DNA of 64,000 bases from Saccharopolyspora phatthalungensis (GTDB lineage Bacteria; Actinomycetota; Actinomycetes; Mycobacteriales; Pseudonocardiaceae): assembly GCF_014203395.1 (NCBI RefSeq), contig NZ_JACHIW010000002.1, positions 1,860,001-1,924,000 of the forward strand, read 5' to 3'. The notes below the pieces were generated by a model. That model was not told the origin of the DNA. It was given only the letters and a program-made list of their open reading frames with translations, and ran no database searches. Made by a program: the position numbers and the translations under genes. This document shows positions 35,471-44,610 of the stretch, one piece after another; within the stretch, counting starts at the first letter, position 1, and each line of letters begins with the position of its first letter.

Positions 35471-37033
35471 GTGGCGCGCCATGATGATCCCGCACCGCCT
35501 CGACGGGCGTCGGCGCGGCGCCGCCCTCCGCGCCGGGCGAGCGCCGCGGAGTACACCGCTTCGGTCCGGCCAAAGCCGTCACATGTCCGAGGTCGTCGCC
35601 GGCGGCGGGCGGGTGCCCGCGCCCTCGTTGCGTTGGCGTCGGCGGTGGCATTCGTGTTCAGCGGGTACTTGTGGATCACTGTCGGCCGGCTTCAGGGTGG
35701 GTTGTCGACGAGTGACGTGACCTCCGGAGCCGGGCCGGACGGCGCGGTGGACATCCTGCTGGTCGGACTGGACAGTCGCACCGATGCGCAGGGCAATCCA
35801 TTGCCGGCGGAGGTCCTGCAGCAGCTGCGGACCGGTGACAGCGGCTCCAGTCTGACCGACACGCTGATCTTGTTGCACATCCCGAAGGACCGGTCGCGCG
35901 CGGTGGCGTATTCGCTGCCGCGTGATTCGTACGTGTCGATTCCGGATGGCTTCGGCGAGCACAAGATCAACTCTGCGTACGGGCGCGCCAAGGCCAAGGC
36001 CCGGGCGGAGTTGCAGGGCCAAGGGGTTCGCGATCCGGTTGAATTGGAACGCCGGTCTTCGGATGCGGGCCGCAAGTTGCTGGTGCGCACGGTGGAGCAG
36101 CTCACCGGGGTGAACATCGACCACTACGCCGAGGTGAACCTGTTGGGTTTCTACCAGCTCACCCAGGCGATCGGCGGGGTCGAGGTGTGTCTGAATGCCG
36201 CCGTTGACGATCCTTTTTCGGGTGCGCGCTTCCCGGCGGGACGCCAGAGCATCTCCGCCGGGGATGCCCTGGCGTTCGTCCGGCAGCGGCACGGACTGCC
36301 GCGTGGGGACCTCGATCGGGTTCAGCGGCAGCAGGCGTTCATGGCCGGTCTGGCGCGGTCGATGCTGTCCACGGGGACGCTGGCCAATCCGGCCAAGCTG
36401 GGTGCCATGTTCGATGCGGTCAGGCAGTCCGTGGTGCTCGACGCGGGGTGGGACGTGCTCGCCTTCGCCGGGGAGATGCAGGGCCTGGCTGGGGGCGACA
36501 TCACCTTCGACACGATTCCGATTGAGGATCCCGAGTACGACACGCCGCAGGACGGTCAGGCGATCAAGGTCAACCCGCGCCAGGTCCAGATGATGATCCA
36601 GCGGGTCAACGAGGGGCTGCCTGCCGAATCGCCCCGGCCGAAGAGCCTGGACACCAGCGTCGTAGACGTGCTCAACGGTGCGGGTATCAGTGGATTGGCG
36701 TCCCGGGTGCAAGACGAGCTGAACTCCGAAGACGTCCCGATCGGCAACGTCGGCAATGTCACCGAGTCCCCTGCCTCCCGCGTGCTGTTCACGCCTGGCG
36801 ACGAGGAGGCCGCCCGGTTCATCGCCGAACACCTCGGCGGGCTCCCCGCGCAACCGGATCCGAGGTTGCGCAGTGGGCGGATTCAGGTCGTGTTGGGCAA
36901 GGACTACCGCGGGCCCGGCGCCCAGAACCTCGCCCCCGCCCCCGCGGTCCGTCTGGACGCCACCGCCCGCCAAGCACCCGCACCACCGAGCGGAGACACC
37001 ATCAACGCGGGCGAGGTACCCTGCGTTAACTGA
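35471..37033 (+). CDS. LCP (LytR-CpsA-Psr) family ligase with LytR_C domain
   Basis: 520 residues from GTG 35471 with a full GAGGAGG site. A basic, Pro-rich cytosolic N-terminus and one membrane helix near residue 50 (ALVALASAVAFVFSGYLWI) place the rest outside. The LCP domain (about residues 95-300) shows LVGLDSRTD, SLPRDSYVSIP, HKINSAYG and RQRHGLPRGDLDRVQRQQ, including the conserved arginines for lipid-pyrophosphate binding. A LytR_C domain follows (VVDVLNGAGISGLASRVQ). These enzymes attach polymers such as arabinogalactan or teichoic acid to peptidoglycan. Confidence 0.92.
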   Translation: MARHDDPAPPRRASARRRPPRRASAAEYTASVRPKPSHVRGRRRRRAGARALVALASAVAFVFSGYLWITVGRLQGGLSTSDVTSGAGPDGAVDILLVGLDSRTDAQGNPLPAEVLQQLRTGDSGSSLTDTLILLHIPKDRSRAVAYSLPRDSYVSIPDGFGEHKINSAYGRAKAKARAELQGQGVRDPVELERRSSDAGRKLLVRTVEQLTGVNIDHYAEVNLLGFYQLTQAIGGVEVCLNAAVDDPFSGARFPAGRQSISAGDALAFVRQRHGLPRGDLDRVQRQQAFMAGLARSMLSTGTLANPAKLGAMFDAVRQSVVLDAGWDVLAFAGEMQGLAGGDITFDTIPIEDPEYDTPQDGQAIKVNPRQVQMMIQRVNEGLPAESPRPKSLDTSVVDVLNGAGISGLASRVQDELNSEDVPIGNVGNVTESPASRVLFTPGDEEAARFIAEHLGGLPAQPDPRLRSGRIQVVLGKDYRGPGAQNLAPAPAVRLDATARQAPAPPSGDTINAGEVPCVN

Positions 37034-37100
37034 CCGGCGAGCGCAGTCGAGCCGCAAGCGAGGCACGTTTCCACTGCTGCTCGGCGTGGCTTGAACGGAG

Positions 37101-37487
37101 ATGGTCGGTGTGAGTCTGGAACACCTCGCCATCCTGCTCATCGCAGGCTTGTTCATTCTCGGCCCGGAAAAGCTGCCGCAGGCTGCCGCCTGGGCAGGCC
37201 GCACCCTGCGCGAGGTTCGCGCGTATGCCACGGACACCCAGCAACGGTTCCGCGCCGAACTCGGTGACGACTTCCGCCAGGTGCAAGAACCACTTGAGCA
37301 GCTGCGCGAGCCCCTCCAGCAGCTGAACGCCCTGCGCGGAATCGACCCGCGACGTGCGGTCGTCAACTACCTGCTTGACGATCGCCAGGCTGCGGCGCCC
37401 AACGAGCCCGCGACGAAAAGCGCACCACGACCACGTGAGCTGCTGCGCCCGGGCGAACGACCGCCATTCGACGCCGACGCCACATGA
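37101..37487 (+). CDS. TatB-like Sec-independent translocase subunit
   Basis: 128 residues from ATG 37101 (GTG 37110 is an alternative with better spacing to GGAG). One membrane helix, LEHLAILLIAGLFILGPEKLP, with the GPEKLP hinge typical of actinobacterial TatB, then a long amphipathic helix (TLREVRAYATDTQQRFRAEL) and a coiled segment. TatB recognises twin-arginine signals together with TatC. It follows the LCP gene by 67 bases. Confidence 0.82.
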   Translation: MVGVSLEHLAILLIAGLFILGPEKLPQAAAWAGRTLREVRAYATDTQQRFRAELGDDFRQVQEPLEQLREPLQQLNALRGIDPRRAVVNYLLDDRQAAAPNEPATKSAPRPRELLRPGERPPFDADAT

Positions 37488-37536
37488 GCACCAAACGCCT
37501 TCGGGGAAGCGGGATTACCGATAAAGACGGCGCGGG

Positions 37537-37707
37537 TTACTTCCCCGGGCGACTGTCCACCGGCTGGTCACTGCTTTGGGGCGGCAGGGAGCCGACCGGG
37601 GGCGGCATGACGCACGCCAGAAGCACCAAGAGGGCAAGCGCGCCCGTGAACCAGTGACCGTTGATGATGTAGACGATGCACAAGGTCCCCCACAGCACGA
37701 CAGCCAC
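37537..37707 (-). CDS. Small membrane protein
   Basis: 56 residues from GTG 37707, in a frame offset from the overlapping GTG at 37709. Two hydrophobic segments are clear, VVLWGTLCIVYIINGHWF and GALALLVLLACVMPPP, followed by a polar tail ending DSRPGK. It looks like an actinobacterial two-helix membrane protein. Family not recognised. It is convergent with the TatB-like gene. Confidence 0.6.
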   Translation of the reverse strand: MAVVLWGTLCIVYIINGHWFTGALALLVLLACVMPPPVGSLPPQSSDQPVDSRPGK

Positions 37708-37911
37708 ACCAGGAGTTTAAGGGCTGGCCCGGATCAGCAGCTACCGGATAGGCATCGTCACTCCGGCATGCTCGCGCGGTTACGGAACTATCCGTCCGCG
37801 ACGTGCACAAGAGACGGCGGATAGACGGCGCCACTGCGGTGTTCGGCGAGCTTTGCGACAGATCGGCGCGCGGTTCGCCGCGCAGCGGCCCCGCCACCCC
37901 GCGCCCTCCTG

Positions 37912-38250
37912 TTACCAGGGGAAGGAGCCTTCGGCGTCGAAATAGCCTCCGGTCGGGCCACCTGGCCCCACCCGCGCCATGCGGACGATGACCTCGGCGC
38001 CCTCCTCGACGGTCTGCGTTCCCGTGTGATCGTTGAGGTCCGTCGCGGTGTAACCGGGCTCTACGGCGTTGATCCGCATATTCGGGAACGCCTTCGCGTA
38101 CTGCACGGTGATCATGTTGACCGCAGTCTTCGATGCCGGATAGGCATTCCTGGGTATGCGTAAGCCGGGGTGCCCGCGGTGCTGACCCGGGTCAGCGAGG
38201 CCAGTCCGCTGCTGACGTTGACCACGACCGGGGCCGCGGACCGTTGCGGT
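37912..38250 (-). pseudogene. Short-chain dehydrogenase remnant
   Basis: The C-terminal third of an SDR: VVVNVSSGLASLTRVSTAGT in one frame, then near 38125 a frame change to NAYPASKTAVNMITVQYAK (catalytic YxxxK), and RINAVEPGYTATDLN to the end at 37912. The nucleotide-binding half is missing. Upstream on the plus strand (38290-38330) a fragment REELAALGQVIRLRR resembles part of an XRE protein. The region is a graveyard of gene pieces. Confidence 0.7.
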
Positions 38251-38347
38251 GCGCCGCTGGCGCGACCGGGTCCCGCCCGAGGCCGCCGGGCTGCCCGCCG
38301 GCGAGCGGCCGGGCCGCGCCGTGAGGAATTGGCCGCCCTGGGGCAGG

Positions 38348-38569
38348 TCATCCGCCTGCGGCGTCCTCGGCCTCCCAGCGCAGCAGGTCGCCCGGCTGGC
38401 ACTTGAGCACCTCGCAGAGCGCGGCGAGCGTCGCGAAGCGCACCGCCTTGGCGCGGCCGTTCTTGAGTACCGCCAGGTTGGCGGGCGTGATCCCTACGCG
38501 GTCCGCGAGCTCACCCACGGACATCTTCCGCCTGGCCAGCATCACGTCGATGTCGACGGCGATCGGCAT
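38348..38569 (-). CDS. XRE-family helix-turn-helix regulator (YozG-like)
   Basis: 73 residues from ATG 38569 with GAGGTGAT upstream; its start overlaps the stop of the DUF2975 gene. It is a minimal Cro/CI HTH: MLARRKMSVGELADRVGITP, ANLAVLKNGRAKAVRFATL, ending in the CQPGDLLRWE typical of this subgroup. Such regulators are usually paired with a DUF2975 membrane protein and are thought to autoregulate the pair. A perfect palindrome lies just upstream of the operon at 39085. Confidence 0.88.
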   Translation of the reverse strand: MPIAVDIDVMLARRKMSVGELADRVGITPANLAVLKNGRAKAVRFATLAALCEVLKCQPGDLLRWEAEDAAGG

Positions 38570-39054
38570 CAGATCACCTCGTCCAACTCGGCCTGCATCT
38601 GCGCCGCTTCGACGTCGCGCGCGACGGCCTGCGCGAGCAGCATCCGCAGCACGAGCACGATGAGCGCGACCCCCAGGATGGCCACGCCAACCCCGCCCAT
38701 GATGACGGTGACGCCCGGGTCGGCCCGCTGGCCCGGCGCATTGAGGACCGTGACCGCGAACCACACGAGGGCAGCCGCCACGATCGCACCGATCACGACG
38801 TCCACGTACCGGAAGGCCGCGTGGGAGAACACGGTTCCGCGTCGCACCATCGTCACCAGCCGCCATACGCAGACCAGGGCGACCTGAACCGACACCATGC
38901 CCAGGATCGTGATCATGCGCAGCGGGGTCAGCGGGAGCGACCCGCCCTCCGGGTCGGTGGCCAACGCCCACACCATCAATGCCTGTACGAACACGGTGCC
39001 GGCGAGCACCACCACGAGCACGGCGCGCAGCGCACCCACTGTCAGCTTTCCCAT
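38569..39054 (-). CDS. DUF2975 membrane protein
   Basis: 161 residues from ATG 39054 with a GGATGGGG site. Four membrane segments are visible (for example GALRAVLVVVLAGTVFVQAL and GAIVAAALVWFAVTVL), with RRGTVFSHAAFRYVDVVIGA between the second and third, matching DUF2975. The C-terminus is a charged helix. Function unknown; it may sequester or signal to the partner HTH protein. First gene of the two-gene operon. Confidence 0.85.
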   Translation of the reverse strand: MGKLTVGALRAVLVVVLAGTVFVQALMVWALATDPEGGSLPLTPLRMITILGMVSVQVALVCVWRLVTMVRRGTVFSHAAFRYVDVVIGAIVAAALVWFAVTVLNAPGQRADPGVTVIMGGVGVAILGVALIVLVLRMLLAQAVARDVEAAQMQAELDEVI

Positions 39055-39084
39055 GCCCCATCCTTCCATCGAGCTACGATGGGA

Positions 39085-39105
39085 ATCTATCGAATTTCGA
39101 TAGAT
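39085..39105. promoter_or_regulatory. Perfect palindromic operator candidate
   Basis: ATCTATCGAA is followed by one base and then its exact reverse complement TTCGATAGAT, a 10+1+10 palindrome. It lies 31 bases before the start of the DUF2975 gene, overlapping the expected core promoter. Its AT richness stands out from the neighbourhood. Likely binding site of the YozG-like regulator (inference). Confidence 0.75.
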
Positions 39106-39250
39106 CAAGCAAGGGTTGGGACGGAGGGTGGGCGGCGGTTTCGCACCGTGGCGGGACGCCGCCGCCCCCTCCCATGGCATGGCGCTCGCGCGAACCGTCT
39201 TGATCTTGTCGAACGGAGGGTGATGGCGTGCATGTCGCCGCCTGACCCCG

Positions 39251-41398
39251 TCACATCGCGAGTGCGGCAATCTTGGTTCGGACGGACTCGGCGTGGGTTT
39301 CGTCGAGAGTTTCAAGTATTTCCAGCGCTCTGGTCCAGCAGTCTCTCGATCGCTCGATGTCACCACGGCGTTTGAGAACACCGCCCAACTGGTCGAGTGT
39401 GCCCGCTTCGCTGCGCCGGTCGCGGAACTCCTCGAAAATCCGGAGTGCTGCGCGAAGACTGGCCTCCGCTTCGTCGGATTGTCCCATTTCGTCGTAAATC
39501 TGCCCCAGGGGTAGTCGGGCCCAGGCGATGCTCCACTGGTCGCCGATGCGCTCGAATATCTCGATGGCGTCGCGACAGTAGTCAACTGCGGATCGTATTT
39601 CGCCGCCGCTGCGCTGTGCTTTGCCGATGCTGAGCAGTGCCATGCCTTCGCCGCGCTCGATCCCGCTGGCGCGGAAGACGGCCAGCGCGCGCTCGAAGTA
39701 GTCCGTGGCGCGGCTGGTGTCGCCGAGTTCCTCGTGGATCAGGCCCGTTCCTCTGAGGGCGAAGCCTTCAAGCCAGTGATCCGCGATCTGGCGTGCGATG
39801 GTGTGGGCCTGCTCGTAGTGTTCGAGTGCTTCGTGGTGCTGGCCGAGTCGCCAAGTGGCGTCACCGAGACAGAGGAAATTCGATGCCTCGCCGAGTCGGT
39901 CTCCGATCGCTTGGGCCGCGGCGAGCCCGTCTTCGTGGATCTGTTTCCACTCACGCCAGTAGGAATGGAGCTCGAAGAAGCCGTCTGCGACCACTGGTAG
40001 TTTCCATGCGAGGTCGTACTGTCCCAGGTCCATGGCCTGTCTCAGGACGCCGAGGATGTTGATGTGTTCTCGTTCGTACCAGTTGGTCGACTCCGCGACG
40101 GTGGCCAGCGGCGGAATCTGTATGCCATCGACCGCGACGAGTGGTATGGCGTGGGAGTAGGGCAGGATGAACTGCCGGGCGCGGTCGGCCGTGTGCAGGT
40201 ACCAGCTCTGCATTCGGCGGATGGCGTGGGTGCGTTCTCGTTGTGTCGTCTCGCGTTGGCAACGCTCGATTGAGTAGGCCCGCAGGAGGGAATGCAGCTG
40301 AAACCGGTCGCGGGTGACTTCCTGCAACAGGTGCACGTCGACGAGTTCCTGAAGCCGGCGTTTGACGGTGGAGCCGGGGATACCGACGAGCGCGGCGGCG
40401 GCCGCACTGCCGATCTCATCTCCCGGATGCAGGCCGAGTAGCCGGAAAGTCCGCCTCTGGTCCGCGGTGAGGGCTCGATAAGACCAGGAGAACACGGCAC
40501 GGACGTCGGTCAGCTCGTCTTCTTCCGAGGCCAGGGTGTCGAGACGACGCTGTTCGTCGACCAACTCGTCGGCCACTTCGGCCAGGGACAGGTGGGGCCG
40601 GCCTGCCGTGCGCTCGGCAACGACCCGCAAGGCGAGTGGCAGATGGCTGCACAGCTGGGCGATCCGGTTGGCGGCTGCGTTGTCGGCCTCGATGCGGTCC
40701 TCACCGACGATTTCGGCAAGCAGCCGAACCGAATCCTCCGGAGGCAGAACGTCCAGAGTCAAACGTGTCGCCCCTTCCCGAGCTACCAAGCTGGACAGCA
40801 TTCCACGGCTGGTCGCGATCAACAGACATCGACTCGAACCCGGCAGCAGGAAGCGTATCTGCTTCACCGATGCCACGTTGTCGACGAGGATGAGCAGCCG
40901 TCTGGTCCCGATAACCGACCGGTACAGGGCCGCGCGTTCATCCACGTCGATGGGGATGGACTCGGGATCCACCCGGAACGATCGGAGGAAGATGTCCAGC
41001 GCCTGCTCGGTCGACAACGCCGGTCCCGACCCGTAACTGCGCATATCGAGGTAGAGGTCACCATCGGGAAACCGACGCCGTATTCGGTGCGCCCAATGCA
41101 GTGCCAACGCGGTTTTGCCCACCCCGGGGGCTCCGGTGATCGCAGCCATGAGCGTGGACGCGGTCCGGCTGGTGCCGTCGTCACCCAAATGCTGCTCCAG
41201 CAGGGCGTTGAGCCGGTTCAGGCTGGTCTCACGGTTGACGAATCCGGCGATGTCGGCCGGCAGCTGATGCAGTGGGAAGACATGGGCGCCGGTGTCCCGG
41301 TGAAAATGGATTCCGCCCTGCACGCTGCCAGCTTGTACGACCGATTCCGCTGTCCCGGAAAACTCATGGGCAGCACTCTGATGTTCGTCGCTGGCCAC
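39251..41398 (-). CDS. NB-ARC/TPR STAND protein
   Basis: 715 residues if started at GTG 41398; the frame is open far upstream through the DUF6879 gene, so a start up to about 41520 is possible. The STAND NTPase core shows AITGAPGVGKTALALHWAH (P-loop), RRLLILVDNV (Walker B) and CSHLPLALRVVAERT (GxP-type motif). A winged-helix-like segment follows (RTFRLLGLHPGDEIG). The last 300 residues are TPR repeats. No DNA-binding BTAD/SARP domain is present at the N-terminus. It resembles sensors or switch proteins used in signalling and defence. It follows DUF6879. Confidence 0.85.
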   Translation of the reverse strand: MASDEHQSAAHEFSGTAESVVQAGSVQGGIHFHRDTGAHVFPLHQLPADIAGFVNRETSLNRLNALLEQHLGDDGTSRTASTLMAAITGAPGVGKTALALHWAHRIRRRFPDGDLYLDMRSYGSGPALSTEQALDIFLRSFRVDPESIPIDVDERAALYRSVIGTRRLLILVDNVASVKQIRFLLPGSSRCLLIATSRGMLSSLVAREGATRLTLDVLPPEDSVRLLAEIVGEDRIEADNAAANRIAQLCSHLPLALRVVAERTAGRPHLSLAEVADELVDEQRRLDTLASEEDELTDVRAVFSWSYRALTADQRRTFRLLGLHPGDEIGSAAAAALVGIPGSTVKRRLQELVDVHLLQEVTRDRFQLHSLLRAYSIERCQRETTQRERTHAIRRMQSWYLHTADRARQFILPYSHAIPLVAVDGIQIPPLATVAESTNWYEREHINILGVLRQAMDLGQYDLAWKLPVVADGFFELHSYWREWKQIHEDGLAAAQAIGDRLGEASNFLCLGDATWRLGQHHEALEHYEQAHTIARQIADHWLEGFALRGTGLIHEELGDTSRATDYFERALAVFRASGIERGEGMALLSIGKAQRSGGEIRSAVDYCRDAIEIFERIGDQWSIAWARLPLGQIYDEMGQSDEAEASLRAALRIFEEFRDRRSEAGTLDQLGGVLKRRGDIERSRDCWTRALEILETLDETHAESVRTKIAALAM

Positions 41399-41471
41399 GC
41401 CGCTATCACCTTTGTCCGACTCAGCCGGGGTCCCGGACGAAATCCCGGTCGCTACCCTATTCGGGCGATCC

Positions 41472-42083
41472 TCATGCCGAGGCGTTTCCGATGGCTTCGG
41501 CCTGACGACTCCTATCTTGTTTGTTGCGGAATTGGGGGTCAAACGGGCTGGCGAATTCGCGATAGGGGATCGACGCCTCCACCGCCGCGTCTCGCCAGTA
41601 GTTCGCCTGCACGACCCTTTTTGGATCGTCCACGATCTCGGCCGAGATAAACTTCCCGTCGTCCTCGTAGTACATGGCGACAAGTTGCGAGGAATCGAAA
41701 AGCCAGTAATCGAACTTCGGCAGCCCTGCCGGCCACTCATCTCTCGCGACGGAAATGATACGGATTTCCTCCCCCGCCCGAGAGGTGTGCTCATACGCCC
41801 ATGCGCATTCGAACCGCACATAGTCGGACAGCGGCTCTTGGACGACATGGACACGGTGCATACGCTTCCCGGCCGACACCGCCTTGGTGACCGTTCCGCC
41901 GATCCAGTCCGCGATCCCAGGAAATTCGCCGCGGGCCTCCCCGGCGAGGAACCGATCGAATTCGGCCTGCTCGTACGAGACCTCATACCGCTGCAAAGTC
42001 TCAAGCCGGTATGCGGTGTAACGGAAATCGAGAAACAGCCTGTTGAACTCGTCGTCGGCCAGGGATGTAAAAGACCGTCCCAT
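41472..42083 (-). CDS. DUF6879 family protein
   Basis: 203 residues from ATG 42083, directly after the stop of the preceding small gene. The pattern FNRLFLDFRYTAYRLETLQR, HVVQEPLSDYVRFECAWAYE, EEIRIISV and DYWLFDSSQLVAMYYEDDGK fits DUF6879, an actinobacterial family usually encoded beside XRE regulators and small partner proteins. Function unknown. Here the neighbour is a STAND protein instead. Confidence 0.85.
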   Translation of the reverse strand: MGRSFTSLADDEFNRLFLDFRYTAYRLETLQRYEVSYEQAEFDRFLAGEARGEFPGIADWIGGTVTKAVSAGKRMHRVHVVQEPLSDYVRFECAWAYEHTSRAGEEIRIISVARDEWPAGLPKFDYWLFDSSQLVAMYYEDDGKFISAEIVDDPKRVVQANYWRDAAVEASIPYREFASPFDPQFRNKQDRSRQAEAIGNASA

Positions 42084-42311
42084 TTACTGTCCTCCCGTGG
42101 CCTGGCTATGGTACTTCTCAACCGCGCCCAGGATGACGTCCGGCGAAATCCGCACGGCGCCTTCACCAGGCAGCACGTTCTCCAGTTCGGCGAACGTCGC
42201 CTCGTCCACGCGGTAGCCTTGTACGACCAGTTCGCCATTTTCCCCCAGATACACCGTCGGGCACCCATTGCCACCCGAACCCTGACTCTTGAAGAGCTTC
42301 GTCAATTTCAC
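42084..42311 (-). CDS. Small conserved partner of DUF6879
   Basis: 75 residues from ATG 42311; its stop abuts the DUF6879 start. The sequence has CPTVYLGENGELVVQGYRVD followed by ELENVLPGEGAVRISPDVIL, a compact beta-rich protein. Equivalent short genes commonly precede DUF6879. It is the first gene of the three-gene minus-strand unit. Function unknown. Confidence 0.75.
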   Translation of the reverse strand: MKLTKLFKSQGSGGNGCPTVYLGENGELVVQGYRVDEATFAELENVLPGEGAVRISPDVILGAVEKYHSQATGGQ

Positions 42312-42780
42312 GGCCCGTCCAATCCTATCCGCTCACGTCGGCTCTAGATCGCGTCGAACTATAGTAGGTTTCGGCGTGTTTCTTTACGAAACTAATACCC
42401 CGTTGGGGTGGTCCCGTCAATCGACCATGTCGCGTATTGGATACCCTGTCCCGATGTCGCTCATTTGCCGGACATGAGCCGGTGGGCCCTACCTTGGTGG
42501 TCACCGCGTGTTTTCACATCGGGCCACCGCAGCGATTTCCGCTCGCACTGGCGGCTGGCCGGCAGTGTCGGCGGTCCACCAGAAGCGTTAGCCGGAGCCG
42601 CCATTGGTGTGGCATCGGAAAACGGATCACCGCGGGAGTCGGCGAGCCCTCTATTGGGCGGAATATTCCTCCGGTCATCGCGGCGTTAGGACTTCGACCG
42701 AAAAATGTTTCAGGCCGAACTCGACAATCACCACAACGCCTCGCCGATCGAGTTCCTTATCGGCACGCAACGGCACTGGA
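42312..42780. promoter_or_regulatory. Intergenic region with short inverted repeats
   Basis: No gene is supported. It contains the promoter side of the DUF6879 unit. GTTTC (42378-42382) pairs with GAAAC (42388-42392) around five bases, and CCCC (42398-42401) with GGGG (42405-42408). The AT-rich stretch around 42355-42400 stands out. Plus frames here are antisense continuations of the DUF4185 gene region. Confidence 0.4.
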
Positions 42781-44610
42781 TCATCGGGGCTTCCGGCCGT
42801 CGAAATACACCTCCAGTTCGCCGATCGAGGTGAAGGTGGCTGTGCCTCCCGGGACTCCGACGATCCGGACTCCGTCGCCGTTGATCGGGTCGAACGTCAG
42901 CTCGTAGGTCGTGTTCGGGCCCGCGGTGTTGTTATAGGGATAGGCCGGTGTGATCGTCAGGCCGGTGACGTCCGCCCAGTTGGCCCCCTGGCGCACCTGC
43001 ACGCTCAGATCACGGGCGAACCAGCCGCCGTCGGAGAACATGTTTCCGGTCGTATAGACGACGCGGTCGATCCAGTACTCGTCTTTCCAGATGTATCCCC
43101 AGAAGTCAACCTGCTTGGGGGCGCCGCCGAAGCTGTCCTCGCTCTCTTGCCGGATGCCGTTGTTGAAGTAATCGCCGCGGCCGAAGTGGGCTGTCCTCTC
43201 GATGGGGAAGACACCCCGCCCGCTCCTGGCCAGATTGACCGTCGGGTTGGGTGGGTTGTTGGGCGGATCGCCCCACTGGCGGGGGAACACCTGGAACTGC
43301 CGCAACGAGAAATTGTAGTTGGGCAGTCCGCATGCCACGCCCACGAACCAGTTGGACTGCAACCACATCCGCGTTCCGTCAGGCGACACGAACTTGGCGG
43401 GCACGGTGCAGCCGTACCCTCCGTTCTTCGGGCCGAAGCAGGCTGGCATGGATTCGCCGGTCTCCGGCTTCGGTACGTCGTGACCACCCGGCACCGGTTC
43501 CATCCTGATGCGGCCGGGGTGACCGAACCAGGGCTGGGCGCCGAAGTCCCTGGACATGAACAACCGCCAAGGACCCCAGGGGGCCGGCGCCTCGTAGAAC
43601 TCGAAGGTGTACTCGGTCCACGAGGTGTACAGGAACCGGCGCAGCGGGGCGTTGTAGAGGACGCCGCCCTGCGAGATCACGCTGAGGTTGCTGTGGCCCT
43701 CGCCGAACATGGTCGGGTAGAGCCGCCGTTCGTCGGTGAGCACCGGCACCTTTTCGCCGATGTTGTTGCTCCACTGTGGACGACCGCCAGACGTCGTTCC
43801 GGCGTAGAACCGCCAGGTTTCCCGTTGCTGGATCGTGTTCCGGGGAACCCGCGCCAGATAGAGGCTCGTCGGGGACGGCACCACTTTGGTGTAGGAGTCC
43901 CGCCAGTTGTGGTCCAAGCCGTAGGCGTACACGTACCCGGCGTCCTCCGGACCGAGCGCTCGGGCGTTTTCCTGGCTCCGGCCGAAATCGAGGAACATGA
44001 TCGTGGTGAAGACATGGCCGGAGAACATCGGCCCGGACGGCTGCTGCCAGGTACGCCCGTAGTCCTCCGACTTGACGATGTTGGCGTTCGGAGCGTCGTC
44101 GAACGCCGCACTGGCCGGCGAGAAGCGCAGGTCCTGCACGGCCAGGTACAGCTCGTCCCGGCCGTCGCCGTTGCCGTCGACGGCTACGATCCCGGTGGGT
44201 TTCAGGTTATACAGCTTGGCATCGGCATGGACCTTGGAGACCGCGTCACCGGCGGCCAGCCGTTCGCCGCGCAGGCCGGTCTCGGGGGTTCCGGCGATCC
44301 GGTTCACCACGATGGGGGCCATCGGTTCGTCACCGAACCCCTGACCGTCCCCGTTGGCCGTGTAAACATAGTCGTCGTCCGCCCAGCAGGTCGGCCACAA
44401 ATCCCCGGTGCTGTTGGTGGTGACGGTGGACGAATAGTCCGTGAACATGGTCACGAAGAACGTGCTGGCCGGGTCGGCGACGGTCAAGCGTTCGGCGGCG
44501 GCGACGGTGCGTGGCTCGCGCCCGAGCAGCACGGCTCCCGCGCCGGCGAGCGAGAGCTTGACGAACTCGCGCCGGTTCACGAAGTTCGACGTCTCCCCCG
44601 GCATACTCAT
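42781..44610 (-). CDS. Tat-exported DUF4185 protein with discoidin-like C-terminus
   Basis: 609 residues from ATG 44610, overlapping the GH172 stop (ATGA). Twin-arginine signal NRREFVKLSLAGAGAVLLG near residue 12. The main domain (GDLWPTCWADDDYVYTANGDG, then repeated beta-propeller-like strands) matches DUF4185, related to sialidase-fold carbohydrate proteins. The last 150 residues (DRVVYTTGNMFSDGGWFARD, ITPAYPYNN) resemble a discoidin/F5-8-type carbohydrate-binding module. Exported, probably acting on or binding polysaccharide. Last gene of the operon. Confidence 0.8.
   Translation of the reverse strand: MSMPGETSNFVNRREFVKLSLAGAGAVLLGREPRTVAAAERLTVADPASTFFVTMFTDYSSTVTTNSTGDLWPTCWADDDYVYTANGDGQGFGDEPMAPIVVNRIAGTPETGLRGERLAAGDAVSKVHADAKLYNLKPTGIVAVDGNGDGRDELYLAVQDLRFSPASAAFDDAPNANIVKSEDYGRTWQQPSGPMFSGHVFTTIMFLDFGRSQENARALGPEDAGYVYAYGLDHNWRDSYTKVVPSPTSLYLARVPRNTIQQRETWRFYAGTTSGGRPQWSNNIGEKVPVLTDERRLYPTMFGEGHSNLSVISQGGVLYNAPLRRFLYTSWTEYTFEFYEAPAPWGPWRLFMSRDFGAQPWFGHPGRIRMEPVPGGHDVPKPETGESMPACFGPKNGGYGCTVPAKFVSPDGTRMWLQSNWFVGVACGLPNYNFSLRQFQVFPRQWGDPPNNPPNPTVNLARSGRGVFPIERTAHFGRGDYFNNGIRQESEDSFGGAPKQVDFWGYIWKDEYWIDRVVYTTGNMFSDGGWFARDLSVQVRQGANWADVTGLTITPAYPYNNTAGPNTTYELTFDPINGDGVRIVGVPGGTATFTSIGELEVYFDGRKPR

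Noticed and set aside
35579-37366. 595-residue minus-strand open frame
   Set aside because: Antisense to the LCP and TatB-like genes; no protein-like pattern of its own.
39251-42274. 1007-residue version of the NB-ARC protein
   Set aside because: The first 290 residues are read through the DUF6879 gene in the wrong frame; the real start is near 41398.
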